NCBI GenBank assembly: GCA_023091665.1
Contig: JALJCQ010000016.1
Span: forward strand, 310,001 to 374,000
DNA length: 64,000 nucleotides
Direction: 5' to 3'
DNA from: Pythium myriotylum
Lineage: Eukaryota; Oomycota; Peronosporomycetes; Pythiales; Pythiaceae
Shown piece after piece: positions 50,938 through 62,168 of this stretch (within the stretch, counting starts at the first letter, position 1; each line of letters starts with the position of its first letter). A model generated the notes under the pieces. It saw nothing but the letters and a program-made list of their open reading frames with translations, had not been told where the DNA came from and did no database searches. A program made the position numbers and the translations under genes.

Positions 50938-52626
50938 ATGATGCGCGACAGTGCTCTCGCGAACGCCCCGCGCATGAGCCTCTCGGCTCTTAATCAAAAC
51001 GACAATTCCGATCGCCAAGTGCGCATTTGGCTGCTCGGCGCCGTAACCGTCAAAGGGACGGTCTTCTACCGCATCGCCGGGCGCTTCACCTCGAGTGGCC
51101 AAACATGGGAGCTTAAGCGCCGCTACTCGGAGTTTCTCGTTCTGCGGGACACGCTCATTAAGTTCTTCTCCCGCTCGCCCGATACTTGTCCGGGATGCCT
51201 AAATTATCTTCACTCCATCAAGCAGTTCGACTTCCCTAAGAAGCACGTCTTCGTGTCAAAGAGTCAGATCGTCATTAACTACCGTGTTCAGGCGCTGCGC
51301 TCGTTCATGAATCTGCTCGCCTCGTGGGCGTTCTCGAACTCGCCAAAATGCCCCACGTGTGGTGGCTTCGCGTTCGATATTGTGCGCAATTTCTGCTTGG
51401 AGAGTGCCGAGCCTGTTGGCGAGTCAAACATGAGCTACATCCGGGACTCCTTTGTCGTGAGCACCTTCACTGACCCCGGTCGTCGCTCGTCGATCGGTCG
51501 GCGGAACAGTTTTACTCCATCCCCTGGAGGTCACAGCATGGGTCCTCAACGCGCATCTGATGCAAACCATAGAAACACAATTTCAGGGCCGCGGCCTCAG
51601 CAACGACGCGAACAGGACGATGAGGATGCCTACGAGGCCTTCAACAACTACCTCGTCGCTCAACCAACTCACCAGTCAAAGGCTGCGCAGTCACGTTCCA
51701 CAATCAATGTTCCTCAAAATCGTCCAGACCGCCCCCGCACGAATAGCGCGGAAGCACGCGGTAAGCATCCGCAACAAGGCGCGAGTGCGAACTCCAGTTC
51801 CGTTAGTGGCAGCTTCTTGTTTTACCAGGACGGTGTCGAGCGAGGAAACTCTTCCAGCACTGCGAGCTCTCATCGTGGAAATGGAACTAGCACAGCGAGC
51901 TCGCAGCGGACCCCTTCGTCCAGCGGCGGGCGACGGGGCATTTTGAAGAACAGAAATGATGTCCGGAATGATCGAGACCCGTCTGACAACTATTCCTCGC
52001 ATGGCGCAGGTAGCGGCGCGTCTGGTGAGGCTCAATACGCTTCGCGTTATAACCAGCCGCAGAAAACCCGTAACGACTCGCGCTCGCAAAATGACAGCTA
52101 CTTCTCCTTGGGAGCCAGCAGTGACCACTCGCGCGAAGACAACGAGTACAAACCACAAACCAGAAACGGTGGTCAGCCAAAGCAGCGCCCCGACGACCAT
52201 CTGCGGGACGTGCGTTATGATCGATCCCAGAATGATAGCTACTTGTCGTTGGGAGCAAGTAGCACGTCGGGGGATTTGGAAGATGAGTACCATTCCCATC
52301 ATCCAAGCGTGATGCCGTCGCCGATCAATCGGGAGGATCGTTACGCCTACCAGAGGGGTTCCTCGAGAAACCATGATCCTCGTAGCCCTCTCGGCTCACA
52401 GCGTCACGGCCAACGCCAGGCCCCCGTCGACGAAAGCTTCGCGTCCGATGTCGACACCAGTCTGCGCTTCGACGGGATGGCTCCTGTTGCCGTCGATGAT
52501 GCTTCGGATTCGGACGACGACGAAATTGACGTAACGGGTCTCACGATCAATCCAAAACAACCGCCTCGCAAGTCCACGAGCGGTCAGAACTTGTGGCAGC
52601 CGTGGGAGCTTGCGAAGGCGGGATAA
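50938..52626 (+). CDS. PX-domain protein B with CPGC/CPTC pairs
   Basis: Single exon, 562 aa; MMRD at 50938 or MSLSALN slightly downstream are both possible starts. The PX domain at about residues 25-150 keeps LKRRYSEFLVLRDTLIKFF, TCPGCLNYLHSIKQFDFPKK and SPKCPTCGGFAF, matching PX protein A at the two Cys pairs and around them. A long Ser/Asn/Arg-rich tail contains an internal imperfect repeat (QNDSYFSLGASSDHS and QNDSYLSLGASSTSG). The tail ends acidic (DASDSDDDEIDVTGL). Likely an endosomal PI3P-binding protein. Head-to-head duplication with protein A. Confidence 0.85.
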   Translation: MMRDSALANAPRMSLSALNQNDNSDRQVRIWLLGAVTVKGTVFYRIAGRFTSSGQTWELKRRYSEFLVLRDTLIKFFSRSPDTCPGCLNYLHSIKQFDFPKKHVFVSKSQIVINYRVQALRSFMNLLASWAFSNSPKCPTCGGFAFDIVRNFCLESAEPVGESNMSYIRDSFVVSTFTDPGRRSSIGRRNSFTPSPGGHSMGPQRASDANHRNTISGPRPQQRREQDDEDAYEAFNNYLVAQPTHQSKAAQSRSTINVPQNRPDRPRTNSAEARGKHPQQGASANSSSVSGSFLFYQDGVERGNSSSTASSHRGNGTSTASSQRTPSSSGGRRGILKNRNDVRNDRDPSDNYSSHGAGSGASGEAQYASRYNQPQKTRNDSRSQNDSYFSLGASSDHSREDNEYKPQTRNGGQPKQRPDDHLRDVRYDRSQNDSYLSLGASSTSGDLEDEYHSHHPSVMPSPINREDRYAYQRGSSRNHDPRSPLGSQRHGQRQAPVDESFASDVDTSLRFDGMAPVAVDDASDSDDDEIDVTGLTINPKQPPRKSTSGQNLWQPWELAKAG

Positions 52627-53111
52627 TTTGGAGGTGAACGACAGAAGCGGATTGCAGCAGCTTGGATTTTCATAGTTTGTTTTGGAGCATGAAACACGAT
52701 GACTTCAGCTTTTGGATGTCTCGTTGGGGCGAAAGGCCGCAATCAATCGTGTATGTTGCTGCGACATTCATTATGGCAAGCAGAGCATTCGTGTGTGACT
52801 CACAGGCACAGGGCGGGGGGCGATCCTACGAACAGGAGAGAGTGGCATCTTTGTTGGTGGGTTTCCCATACCCATCATCGTTGAACCCTGGCCTCCCGTC
52901 TCTCGTGGGGCCTTACTGTGAGTAGTGCGACCGCGAACTCGCGTATCCTCGGGCTGATAGATCGACCATTGCCGCTGCCGCCCTCATATCTAACAGCATC
53001 TGAGCACTTCGTCATCTCACGGCGTTGCGCCCGTCGATGGTCGATGAGAAGCGAAGGTTACGCGCGACGAAACTGTACTCCAGTAGATATGGGTACAGTC
53101 CGAAGGCCATT

Positions 53112-53121
53112 TGGGTACCCA
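53112..53121. repeat. Palindrome TGGGTACCCA
   Basis: Perfect 10 bp palindrome; a related ATGGGTACAG lies 24 bp upstream. Confidence 0.5.
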
Positions 53122-53189
53122 TTTCAAAGGGTTCTGTCGGTTTTGAACACCCGAAGATCTTGGTTTTTGTATGGTAAAGTGCCCCCTTC

Positions 53190-53208
53190 GAGGTGTTTCA
53201 AACACCTC
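53190..53208. repeat. Inverted repeat GAGGTGTTT-C-AAACACCTC
   Basis: Perfect 9 bp arms around a single base. Too tight for a stable RNA hairpin but a plausible dimeric protein-binding site. Confidence 0.6.
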
Positions 53209-53942
53209 CACGGCCGGCTTCTATTGCACCAGGGGAAAGCCCTCTAATCGAAGCATAACCAGCTGCGGGCTCCTCTGGGAAGACCACACCGTGGCCGCCG
53301 AACCAACGGGCAGCTAAATCGAGCGAGCGGAGGCCGACGCCGTGCGGGTACTTAGAGGCGCGAGGCCGTCAGCGTCAGTGCGCAAAGGGTATTGAGAGAG
53401 GAGAACCGGCGCGAGGCGGCTCCAGAATCGTTCCTCGACCGCCGCACTCGGATCCCTCGACGAGCGAGCCGTCGCGAGGCTCTGTCCGCGAGGGGAAGGC
53501 CGCGCTCGCCGTTAATGCGCGTTTAGACGGACCGGCAAGGGGACGCACCGTCACGCTCGTTTCGCGGCGCTTGGTCGCGCTTCCGGCAGCCTCCGGTGAG
53601 TATTTGCGCGTGGTCGGATTTGCTGGCGGCCACAGTCTCCCCAACGTCATAGGGGGTTGTGGCGGGATGGACGCGACTGTGATTACGGTATGCCACCGCA
53701 TCGCAGGAGACACCTCCGCAGCATTCGTATGCTTGGTGCTGAGAGTGGTTGGTCACCGTCACTAACGCGCTGTGTTGCATATAAAGACGCGAGTCTGAGT
53801 GTAAGGAAGCCTAGCAGACAAGGCGAGACCCTCCAGGTATTTTTTTCATCACGGCGATCTTCCGTTTTCCCGCTGGATATGGCTCAAGTTTGTTGTTTCT
53901 GCTCGCTCTAGCGCACAGGACATTGATCACTTGCCCAACGCG

Positions 53943-55949
53943 ATGGATACCAAAACCGACGTCTCGAATGGAAGAGGTCACGGGCCTGCGAGCTTCGTGT
54001 CTACATCCACCTCGTCCGATAAATCTTGGTGGCAGTGGACCCATGGCAAAAGTGGAAGTGTCTCATCGTCTTCAGATGGAGTGAACACAACCTTGTCGAC
54101 AGCACATGGTTATTTTCCATGCGCCACAGCTGAAAGTGCTTCCTCTCACTCGCCACATGCTGAAATGAACGCTTCGTCAGCTTCAGTCCCCGCCTGGGGG
54201 TTTCGGTGGGAGAAGCGTGCGACCCGCACTGGCCTCATGGCCCGCGAAGAGTTGGGGCGTACTTCGACGGCACCAATGTCGTCGAAGGCAGCATCATCCC
54301 CGAAGGTCGTCACCTCCTCTTTGTCGCCTTCTTTCACCAGTACCGCTGCTGCCTCTGGAAACTTGAGCAAAAAGAAGTTAGTTCAACCCTGCATTCGCTC
54401 GACGCGGGACATTTCAGTGAAGAAAAGGTTCTCGCCTCCTGCAGCGCCAGGACTGCATGAATTTTCCCTTGCTGGAACTACGAAGGGCACTGTTTCTGGG
54501 CTGGGAGATGCGCACACCGAGATAAGATGGACGGGGGGACCAGGCAAGCGTAAAGTTGTGAAGAAGGACAAGAAATCTACCCGAGGCTCGTCGCTTCACG
54601 GGAGCAGCAGGTCAACGCACCCATCACAACGCCCGATGCGTGCGTGGTTGGATTCAGTACATCAACACTCACACGATGGCGGTGTCGAGTTTCCTGCTGA
54701 CGTCCACATGCTGGAGGAGAAACCCACACGATGTTCTTCGCCGATATCGACCGCATCGACCGTCTCTTCTGCGGCCTCCATCACTTCGACTTCTCTTGCT
54801 CTTGCAGACCCTGTGGCTACCTGTGCTCGAGCAATCTTGGTAGATTGCTACCGAGAAAGGCGCCATGTTGAATCCGGTGGACTGCGCAAGCGAACTTTAG
54901 AGGGTCGATCGAAAGCAGGCAAGGGCTCGGACTCTCGTATCGTCACCTACCCACGAGACTTCTCGAAGTCACCGGACGGTTGTGGGATCAGCTGCGGTTC
55001 GAGTAGTAGCGATGATGAACTGAAAGAGGTATCACGTCGAAGGTATGTTCGATTTATCTGTTTATCTGATGGGATCGCGCCTCACCGTTTGCCAATTTGA
55101 AGTGACTACAAAATCGAGCGTGATTCTGACAGAAAGTTGACTCCAGAGGAAGAGCGCTATAGACAGCTCATGCTTTGTGCGTATGATGCAAGCAGCAGTC
55201 CTGAGATCGAAAGCATCAGCCCTCTCTTAGAGGAGAAGTACGTGTCAATAGGGAACGCTCTCTCATCGCTATGTTACTGATTTGTCTGTGCTGATTGCAG
55301 AGGGCTTTCAGCGGAGATGCGGTATCAACTTCCTCTGGCGCGTGGGACTGCAAACGAAACGGACAAAGAGTGCTCGATTTGCAAAACTCGTTATGGGATC
55401 GGCGACCACATCTGCACACTTCCGTGCCAACACTTCTTCCAGTGCGTAATTGGCTCGGTGATGTGTTACTTTGTCAGTCCACAACTGACCGTGGACGTGC
55501 CTTCAGTTATCGATGCGTGGACCAGTGGTTATGCAGCCACATCTCTTGTCCTCTGTGTCGATGGGATGTGACAGCAGACGCAGATAGTGCGGGGTTTAAT
55601 CAGAAGCACCAACTGACCGCGTGCTCACCCTCCGATCGAGAGGCATTTCAGCGCAAGATGAGGTCCTCAACTCATAGAGCTGGGTTTCGCCCAGTTGAGC
55701 CTGGTGAGATCGTTGTTTAGTAGTCATCGTTCTTTCGCTTTTGGCTGAAAGTCTGTGTGTTCAAGTAGAAGTCGATCAGCTACAGCAACACTTGGCGACA
55801 TTGAATCTGGAGGAAGATTGCTCCGAGCTGAGTGAAGAGCAAGTCCAGTATTTAGTGTGGTAAGTCTGATCAGGAACCGTTGCTTTCTTCGTTTGACTCA
55901 CACTCCCACTTTCATCAGCCCGACGCCCCAGCGCCCTCAACGTAAGTGA
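53943..55949 (+). CDS. RING-H2 finger protein (putative E3 ubiquitin ligase)
   Basis: Proposed exons 53943..55042, 55103..55237, 55301..55441, 55507..55703, 55769..55859 and 55919..55949 (about 564 aa). The first 370 residues are Ser/Thr-rich and disordered. The RING-H2 is assembled across an intron: CSICKTRYGIGDHICTLPCQ, HFFHYRCVDQWLCSHIS, CPLCRWD (C-x2-C, C-x-H-x2-H type with C-x2-C). RING-H2 proteins pass ubiquitin from an E2 to substrates. If donor 55704 is not used, exon 4 reads on to a stop at 55720 and the protein is 529 aa. The spliced form adds a helix (EVDQLQQHLATLNLEEDCSE) and is preferred because the donor (GTGAGA) and acceptor restore frame. Confidence 0.8.
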
Positions 55950-56468
55950 TGAGTTGCATTCACGCGAAGAACCTCGACAGAAGCCTGCCGGATATAAGTT
56001 CTCGCAAGGATGCTTAAGCCCGTGCATCTGTGGTGAGTTTACTCTCCGACCCAAGACATGCACAGCGACGCGATCGTTGGCATTTCTTTTGCCTTCCCCA
56101 ACAGCAACAAAGACAGCAGCAGAAAAAGCAACCAACAGTGCAGGCAAAGAGCCCGACGGGGCTGTCCCTGACGTCGCGTGTATATAACAGAAAAGCAATC
56201 AGACGTCCCCTCATGAGCTCTTGAGTTGAAGTAGCCAACCCACAAACTAAAACACCCCATCAGATCACACCCTGTTCTGTCCAATCGTGGTGATGACGAC
56301 CATCGTGAAGTACATTTTTGTAATTTCGGGTGACCTTGACTGCTCGCCGTGGGGAGCGCGTTGTCGTGGGCTTGTTTTGGTTGGAAACAGCCACCACGTC
56401 CGGTCCGCGCCCCAACGAGCCAACGCCAACGCGCCAACGCCAACGCGCCAACGCCAACGAATCCGACC
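55950..56468. other. Intergenic region / 5' leader of the membrane-protein gene
   Basis: No gene assigned. An open frame at 55954..56187 overlaps the end of the RING gene and could be an extra 3' exon, but no splice joining it is convincing. The final 50 bp hold a minisatellite. Confidence 0.4.
56420..56459 (+). repeat. 14 bp minisatellite (CCAACGCCAACGCG)
   Basis: Nearly three head-to-tail copies, ending 10 bp before the ATG of the membrane-protein gene, so in its 5' leader. It could affect translation or transcription of that gene. Confidence 0.75.
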
Positions 56469-59400
56469 ATGGAGCGCGGCAGCGACTCGGACGGCGAGGA
56501 CGCCATGGCCTACTTCCTGCCCAACGGCATCGCCGACGACTCGCCGCCCAAGCGCAGGTGCGTCGCGTGGCGCCGCGTGCCTCTTCCCCACTCTCCGTGC
56601 TGACGCCTCTCTCTCTCTCTCTCTCTCTCTCTGCAGCGCGCTCGCCGCGCCGCCCAGCTTCGGACCCATCGGCGGACGATTCGGCGGCGTCTACGGAGCC
56701 TCGGCGCCGCCGCCAGCCCCGGGCGCGCGCGACCTCTCGACGCCGCTCTTCGGCGGGCTGGGCGGGCCAGGCGCCGCCGCGTCGACGCCGGCGCCCGCGA
56801 GACCGAGCTTCTTGCTCTCGGATCTGGGAGGAGAGATCCTCGAGCCGCCAGCCACTGACGCGCCCGGCGGCAAGGCGATCGGAGGCGGGCGCAACCCGTT
56901 CGCATTCAGTGGTGCGTTCGCGTCTCTCGCAGCGGAATCGGACTCCATGGGCAGGCCGGCGAGCAACAGTATCGATTTCGTCGATGACCCGAGAGGCGAC
57001 TTTGTCGGCACGCCCAAGGCGTCGGCCTCCGGCTTCCGAAGCGACGCCGAGATCTTTCCGCCTGCGAGCTCTGGCGGCATGGGCGCCGTCTACGGGAGAG
57101 CGACACTAAATGCCAACGCACCCGCCTTCATGGCCTCGTCCGCTCACGACTCGGCTCCGTACGGCAGCTCCTCACCTAGTGCCTGGCCCACTATGAATGT
57201 CAAGCCGCGGCGGGCTCCTCCAGGACTCAGTAAGCCGACGGAAGACGTCTCGCTGCGAGGTGAGCAAGCGGGCGACGGAGGTGGGCCTCTCTCACTCCCG
57301 CCTGGACTTGCACGACCGTCACAAATGTCGTCATTCAGTGGCTTTGCGTCTACATCAGCGTCTCTTTTCTCAGGCGAGGGAGTCCGTCATTTTGCGTCCA
57401 AACTCCAACCGAGCCTCACATCCCTCTCCGATGCCTTCCGATCCGGAGGCGCCACGCGTGAGCGCGATTTCCAGTCGCCTTTGTCAGAGCTCAACGCAAA
57501 ATCATTGTCGGTGGAGGAGGTCCAGTCGAATCTCAAGGCAACTGCGATCGCTGCAGCACAAGACGTCGTCTCGGAAGCGCCAGTCCAAAAGGCGCAGCGT
57601 GAAATCACGCCGCGAAGCGGTGCCAAGAGATCCATTGAGTTCAAATCTCCGCCCGGAATTGACGAAAAGCGCGGTGTTGATATTAACAATCGTGTCGGGA
57701 CTGAACCTCGTTCACGCACGTCATCTCGAAGAAACGAGGCTACTGGGACTGTTATTGCTGCGTCGCCTACTGCTATTCCTCGTTCTGATCGACGAGGACG
57801 TAATGCAAAAGAGCCTGTTGCAGTGGAAGCCACACGACAAAGTAGGCAACCGGCGGTCGAGTCGACATCGCGATCGGGGAGACGTGCTCGTGGAGGTCAG
57901 AACCACAATGTTCCTTCTGGAGAAACAAAGTCGACCGAAGGACCGGCGGCTACGGCTCCCGAGTCTTCGAGCAGAAGCCATGAGCCGTCGAGCAGAAAAA
58001 AGCCCCCGAGCTCGGTTTCCAGCGCTGGAAGCGACGATCAACTCCTCACAGTGTCCACTCTGGTTGAGCCCGTCTCAGAAGCCCGCATTGGTCCTGGTCC
58101 TGCAAAGATCAAAGAGTCCCCTCGTGAGACGAAGGCCAGTAATCGCGGCGGCACGAAGAAGAGTATCGTACCTCTAGTAAACGACAAGCGTGGAGTACCG
58201 AAGCGACAGATTTATCGAGAAAAGATTCCGGTCGCTGAACCTCTTAAAGAACAAAAGGATGAAGCTGTGCAGTCAAACAAGCCTGAAGATGGCGATCAAG
58301 CAAGGTTGGGTGCCGATGCCTGTGTAATTGATGGTGCGGTGAGCGAAACACCGGAAAGAGAGTCCATTATGGCAGTGCCTCAGACGGATGTGTCTGAGCG
58401 AGAAGAGAAAAGTACCCAAAGTCAAGATCCTATTGTTATGGATGTCGAGGAAAACGAAGAAACCCCTCTCGAGATCCAGAGTATGCCTTGTTCCCAGTCT
58501 GACGATTCACCAGCACCACCATCTCCTGCACCGACAGAAGAACAAGATACTATCGGTGACGGTGCTGAAAGTGCTGATACAAGCTCATTTGTACCCACTG
58601 ATGAGGACAAGCCATCCGGCTCTGAGCCAACATTAGAACCGTCGGGAGCAACAGCGGTAACCCAGACGCCTCCATCTTATATCGAGTCTGATAGTGGGTC
58701 AGAGATTCCAGAGGTGGTTCTTCGCGCTGTGCGCGCTGGTCCTTCGAGCGATCGCAAAACCAGTACGAAGAAAGACAAACACAAGAAAGAGAAAGTCGAA
58801 AAGAAGAAAAGTGTTTCGTCCGCCAAGTCAAACAAGAAAGAGAAACGGGATTCTTCCTCAAGTGGAAAAGGCGATCTCGCAGACGATGAGCCATTTTCAA
58901 CCCCTGCCCCAAAGAAACCATCGATGCCCACGACAGTCAAAGTTAGCGGTTTACTACGGGACGCTCGTTTTCTGCTGAGGCGATCGGTTGCGGCTGTATG
59001 GTCGGCTTTCTGGTTTCTCTGCGTCGAATTCGCTGACCGCGTGAACCTGAAAGGTTTCCTAGGGTGGAGCTTTTCCTACCTCGAGTCCTTCTTGGCTGTC
59101 GTATTCAGCGTCATCCTTCTTCTCTCTCTTCATGGAGCATCCTTCTTCATTCGGCTTCATCGGGTCGCGTTCCGTGCCGTGCTCACTCATCGTCATGTCG
59201 GGTTCTGTTTTGCATTCCTCTATGCTTTCCCCTACCTCGTGCAGTACGTTTTCCCGTGGGCTCCTCCATGGGCCCCCGTATGCCTTTGGTACGCCTTTCT
59301 TGTGCAGCTATTTTGCACCAGTGGCCCTACAGCGATGGTAGCAACCTTCCGCGTCGTCTTGCCACTCGTGTTTCTGATTGAGGGTATCTCTCACCACAGC

Positions 59401-59905
59401 TTCTTGCTGGACCTCAACGGTACGTGTTTTGACCCTCACCAGGATTTCCCAAAGTATGGTTTTGAAACATCCTGTTTCAGGTGCCGAACTGCTGCTGGCG
59501 TCGTTCATCTTGTCGGCCATGAAGACAAGCAACTTGTGCAGCCCGATATTTTTGCTCTCACTCGCAGTGCAGTGCTTGTCAGCCGTTTTCCTTGGTTCGG
59601 AACTTGTAGTTCAATGGTTTCAGTTAACTCTGGCGCTGTACTCTCTTCACGCTATGGCGGCAAGTGATGAAGACTGGGTACGTCGATGGTTGCATTTGTC
59701 GTTGGTGTCGCAACTAACGTGGGTTCTGTTTGGGTAGGCTGGTCTTGGAGATGAGGATGAAGATGTATCCTGTCGTCCTATATCGATGCACCACTCGATT
59801 GCCGATTACAATTATCATCCTGCGCCATCGGCTCCTTCCATCCAGAAGACCAAGCGCCTTGATCGTCGAGCACTGGCCTATGTGCGCGGCCGCAAGTTCC
59901 GTTAG
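56469..59905 (+). CDS. Large protein with disordered N-terminus and C-terminal multi-pass membrane domain
   Basis: Exons 56469..56557, 56637..59419, 59481..59677 and 59738..59905 (1078 aa). About 830 residues are Gly/Pro/Ser/Ala then Lys/Glu/Ser-rich and disordered, with a Lys-rich KDKHKKEKVEKKKSVSSAKS stretch. From about residue 845 several hydrophobic helices follow: AVWSAFWFLCVEF, FLAVVFSVILLLSLHGASFF, VGFCFAFLYAFPYLVQYVF, VCLWYAFLVQLF, VVLPLVFLIEGI, then LLLASFILSAM and IFLLSLAVQCLSAVFLG. The end is a short hydrophilic tail. The shape recalls an endomembrane or nuclear-envelope protein with a large cytosolic domain. No family was recognised. The first intron uses a (CT)13 run as its polypyrimidine tract. 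Confidence 0.75.
56607..56632 (+). repeat. (CT)13 microsatellite at a splice acceptor
   Basis: Twenty-six bases of CT immediately before GCAG of the first intron acceptor (exon 2 starts 56637). It is the polypyrimidine tract itself. Confidence 0.9.
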
Positions 59906-59975
59906 CTTTGCCGAAAATGAAACAATCGCTCCACTCTATTTAAGGTGTTCACTGTCCTATTCTCACATAATTTGA

Positions 59976-62168
59976 TTATCCTCTTCGCAAGCGTTTACGT
60001 TGGGGTTTTGCCGATTCGTCGTCGTCACTGCTATCTTCAGATGAGTCACTATCATCTTCGTTGTCATCAACGACAAAGCCTTCCTCTTCTTCATCTTCAT
60101 CTTCGCAATCATCTTCGTCAGCCTCATCTAAGATGAACCGACTGCGACGGCGTTTTGATGGACTCAGGCGTTCCCTTGCCTCTCGCTCTTCCTCCGAGTC
60201 AGTTTCACCTTCGTACACCTCGTCTTCTGCATGGGAATCCTCTCCGTCCGCATCATCGCTGAGAATCTCACCAAGTTTCTCTTCGGCTTCGTCCTCCGAT
60301 TGGGCATCACTCTCACCAAGATCGCTATCCTCACCGGCAATCAATCCCGCTAAATTGCCATTCTCATCTGCGTCCTCATCATCCATGCAGCTCGGGAAGT
60401 CCAATCGACCTTCGAGGGCAGGCAGATCCTCGAGGATCACATCGGGTTGACCATCTAGGTCGTCAAAGATGGGTGTCAGCAGTACCTCCTGAACCAATGA
60501 TGCTGTCCGGTCCACGTGCCAATGCGCACAGATTGCCTTGAGCAGCACCCCGACATCCTTAACCTTCGACAGGCTTTCTAGGAGGGGCAGCAGAAACTCC
60601 AGAATCTCGCGATTGGTCGCCATCGAGTCGGCCTTGCTTGCAACAAATTGTAGCACATCTTCGTCATGCACACTGAGATTTCCATTCTCAATAGCACTCG
60701 CCAGTTTGTTCATGACAACCACCAATGACCCAGATCCACGCTCGAAAATCTTGAGAAGTTGCTTGGACGTCAATGGGATGTTGAGTCCTTCTAGAAAATC
60801 GACACTCACAAGCTCAGGGCAGTACCGTCTCAGGAAGCGCGCCGTCTTCTTCTTTTTGTGGGACCACTTCGCCGCGAAAATCCGCACAAGACGACCAACC
60901 TCGACAAGCTCCCACCTCTCTCTTGCCGCCTCGTCAATAAGCTGAGAGAACAAGTGCATCTGGTGGTTCCGGAACTCTTTGCCCACAAAATCAGAGTCTT
61001 CATAGTTGTTGCCCATGCCATCATCGCCTAATTCGCGATCGTCTTCGTCATCACTAATCGAGGATTTCCTCGAAGCGGCTTGTCGCACAGTCTCTTTGAC
61101 GAGTTTATCCAGATCCCACTCATCGTCACTTTCATCCGCCCGAGCTGTGACTGAAGAGGTGACAGGTTGGACCAGCTTTGTGGGTTTTGGAGGTGGCATT
61201 TTGGCTGCCTGCGACTTGTTAATTGCTTGATTGGGTCGCTTTGGCACGACCTTCGTCGTCTCGGGAAGAGGTGTGGTAGGGGAAATGCCGGTGGTGGTTT
61301 TTGTAGTCATCACTGACAACTTGGCAGCGGCCTTAGTTGGAAGGGTCGGAAGCTGCTTCCGAGCTGGTAGCAGATCCTTAGATCGCCCGTTCGAAACTGT
61401 CTCCGATTCCGATTCCTTTTCAATGGCTACACTGGTTCCCGCCTGGGCGATTGCATCGCTCACAGTTTCGCCGCCTTCATCCTCACTTGAGCTCTTGACG
61501 TCTGCTAATGCAAGCTCATTCGCAAAGGTAATAACCGAGTCTTGCTGGGTAGCACCCACCACTTTCTCGACAGCTTTCGGCTTCGCCGAGACCGTGGTCT
61601 TCGCCAGCGCCGTGGGCTTCGCCGAGACTGAGCTCTTCGCCGGCACCGTCGGCGTCGGCACTTTGATCTCAACCACTTGGGGCTGAGTCTTCTTACCGTT
61701 CGGCCTCTTTTTCTTCTTCTTGGCTGCTCGGCTCTTCGCAGCAGGCTGGGCGTCAACGGCGGTCTCACCGTTCGACACAACACGAGCCCGCGTGAGCTGC
61801 GGAATGGGGTCTCCGTCCTCCTGCTCCAGACCGTTGCGCTGGCCAGACCCAGGCGCCGGTCTCTTGGCTTTCCACTGCACCTTGACGACGTCGTCGGCCC
61901 CAGTCGGCGCCGGCGAGAACGTGGCGCTCGGCGTGTCGACCTCGAACATGCGTGCCTGGAAGGCCTGGATGCGCTGCGCCGGGTCCTCGCCCTCGGACGC
62001 CATGCTCTCGGAGCGCGAGCGCCGCCGCAGCCGCTTGTTGGCGTTGCGCTTGCGCGCGGGCGACTCGGCGGGCGGCGCCGACGCCGAGGCCCACGCGGCG
62101 CGCAGCGCGTCGTCCAGTTGGCTGCCCATGGTCGAGGCGTTTTGGGCGGTTGGCGGGGGCATCGGCAT
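59976..62168 (-). CDS. Uncharacterised acidic nuclear-type protein
   Basis: Single open frame, 730 aa from 62168 or 717 aa from the Met at 62129. The N-terminal half is basic and Ala/Pro/Thr/Lys-rich (KRNANKRLRRRSRSE, AAKKKKKRPNGKK: likely nuclear signals). A folded helical part at about residues 390-590 (FRNHQMHLFSQLIDEAARER, FLRRYCPELVSVDFLEGLNI, EILEFLLPLLESLSKVKDVG) is the only globular-looking region. The C-terminus alternates acidic blocks with SPSKRRRSRFILDE and ends KRLRRG. This suggests a chromatin, replication or nucleolar factor, but no family could be named. It converges on the membrane-protein gene, 70 bp apart. Confidence 0.7.
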   Translation of the reverse strand: MPMPPPTAQNASTMGSQLDDALRAAWASASAPPAESPARKRNANKRLRRRSRSESMASEGEDPAQRIQAFQARMFEVDTPSATFSPAPTGADDVVKVQWKAKRPAPGSGQRNGLEQEDGDPIPQLTRARVVSNGETAVDAQPAAKSRAAKKKKKRPNGKKTQPQVVEIKVPTPTVPAKSSVSAKPTALAKTTVSAKPKAVEKVVGATQQDSVITFANELALADVKSSSEDEGGETVSDAIAQAGTSVAIEKESESETVSNGRSKDLLPARKQLPTLPTKAAAKLSVMTTKTTTGISPTTPLPETTKVVPKRPNQAINKSQAAKMPPPKPTKLVQPVTSSVTARADESDDEWDLDKLVKETVRQAASRKSSISDDEDDRELGDDGMGNNYEDSDFVGKEFRNHQMHLFSQLIDEAARERWELVEVGRLVRIFAAKWSHKKKKTARFLRRYCPELVSVDFLEGLNIPLTSKQLLKIFERGSGSLVVVMNKLASAIENGNLSVHDEDVLQFVASKADSMATNREILEFLLPLLESLSKVKDVGVLLKAICAHWHVDRTASLVQEVLLTPIFDDLDGQPDVILEDLPALEGRLDFPSCMDDEDADENGNLAGLIAGEDSDLGESDAQSEDEAEEKLGEILSDDADGEDSHAEDEVYEGETDSEEEREARERLSPSKRRRSRFILDEADEDDCEDEDEEEEGFVVDDNEDDSDSSEDSSDDDESAKPQRKRLRRG

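Larger units (their letters stand above)
52627..53942. other. Long intergenic region with palindromes
   Basis: 1.3 kb without a recognised gene, GC-rich in its second half (53260-53700). It holds two perfect palindromes, listed separately. Frames on both strands are short and unpatterned. Confidence 0.5.

Noticed and set aside
55954..56187. 78-codon frame after the RING gene as an additional exon
   Set aside because: The introns needed to reach it would be under 40 nt or give a stop, and its composition is low-complexity.
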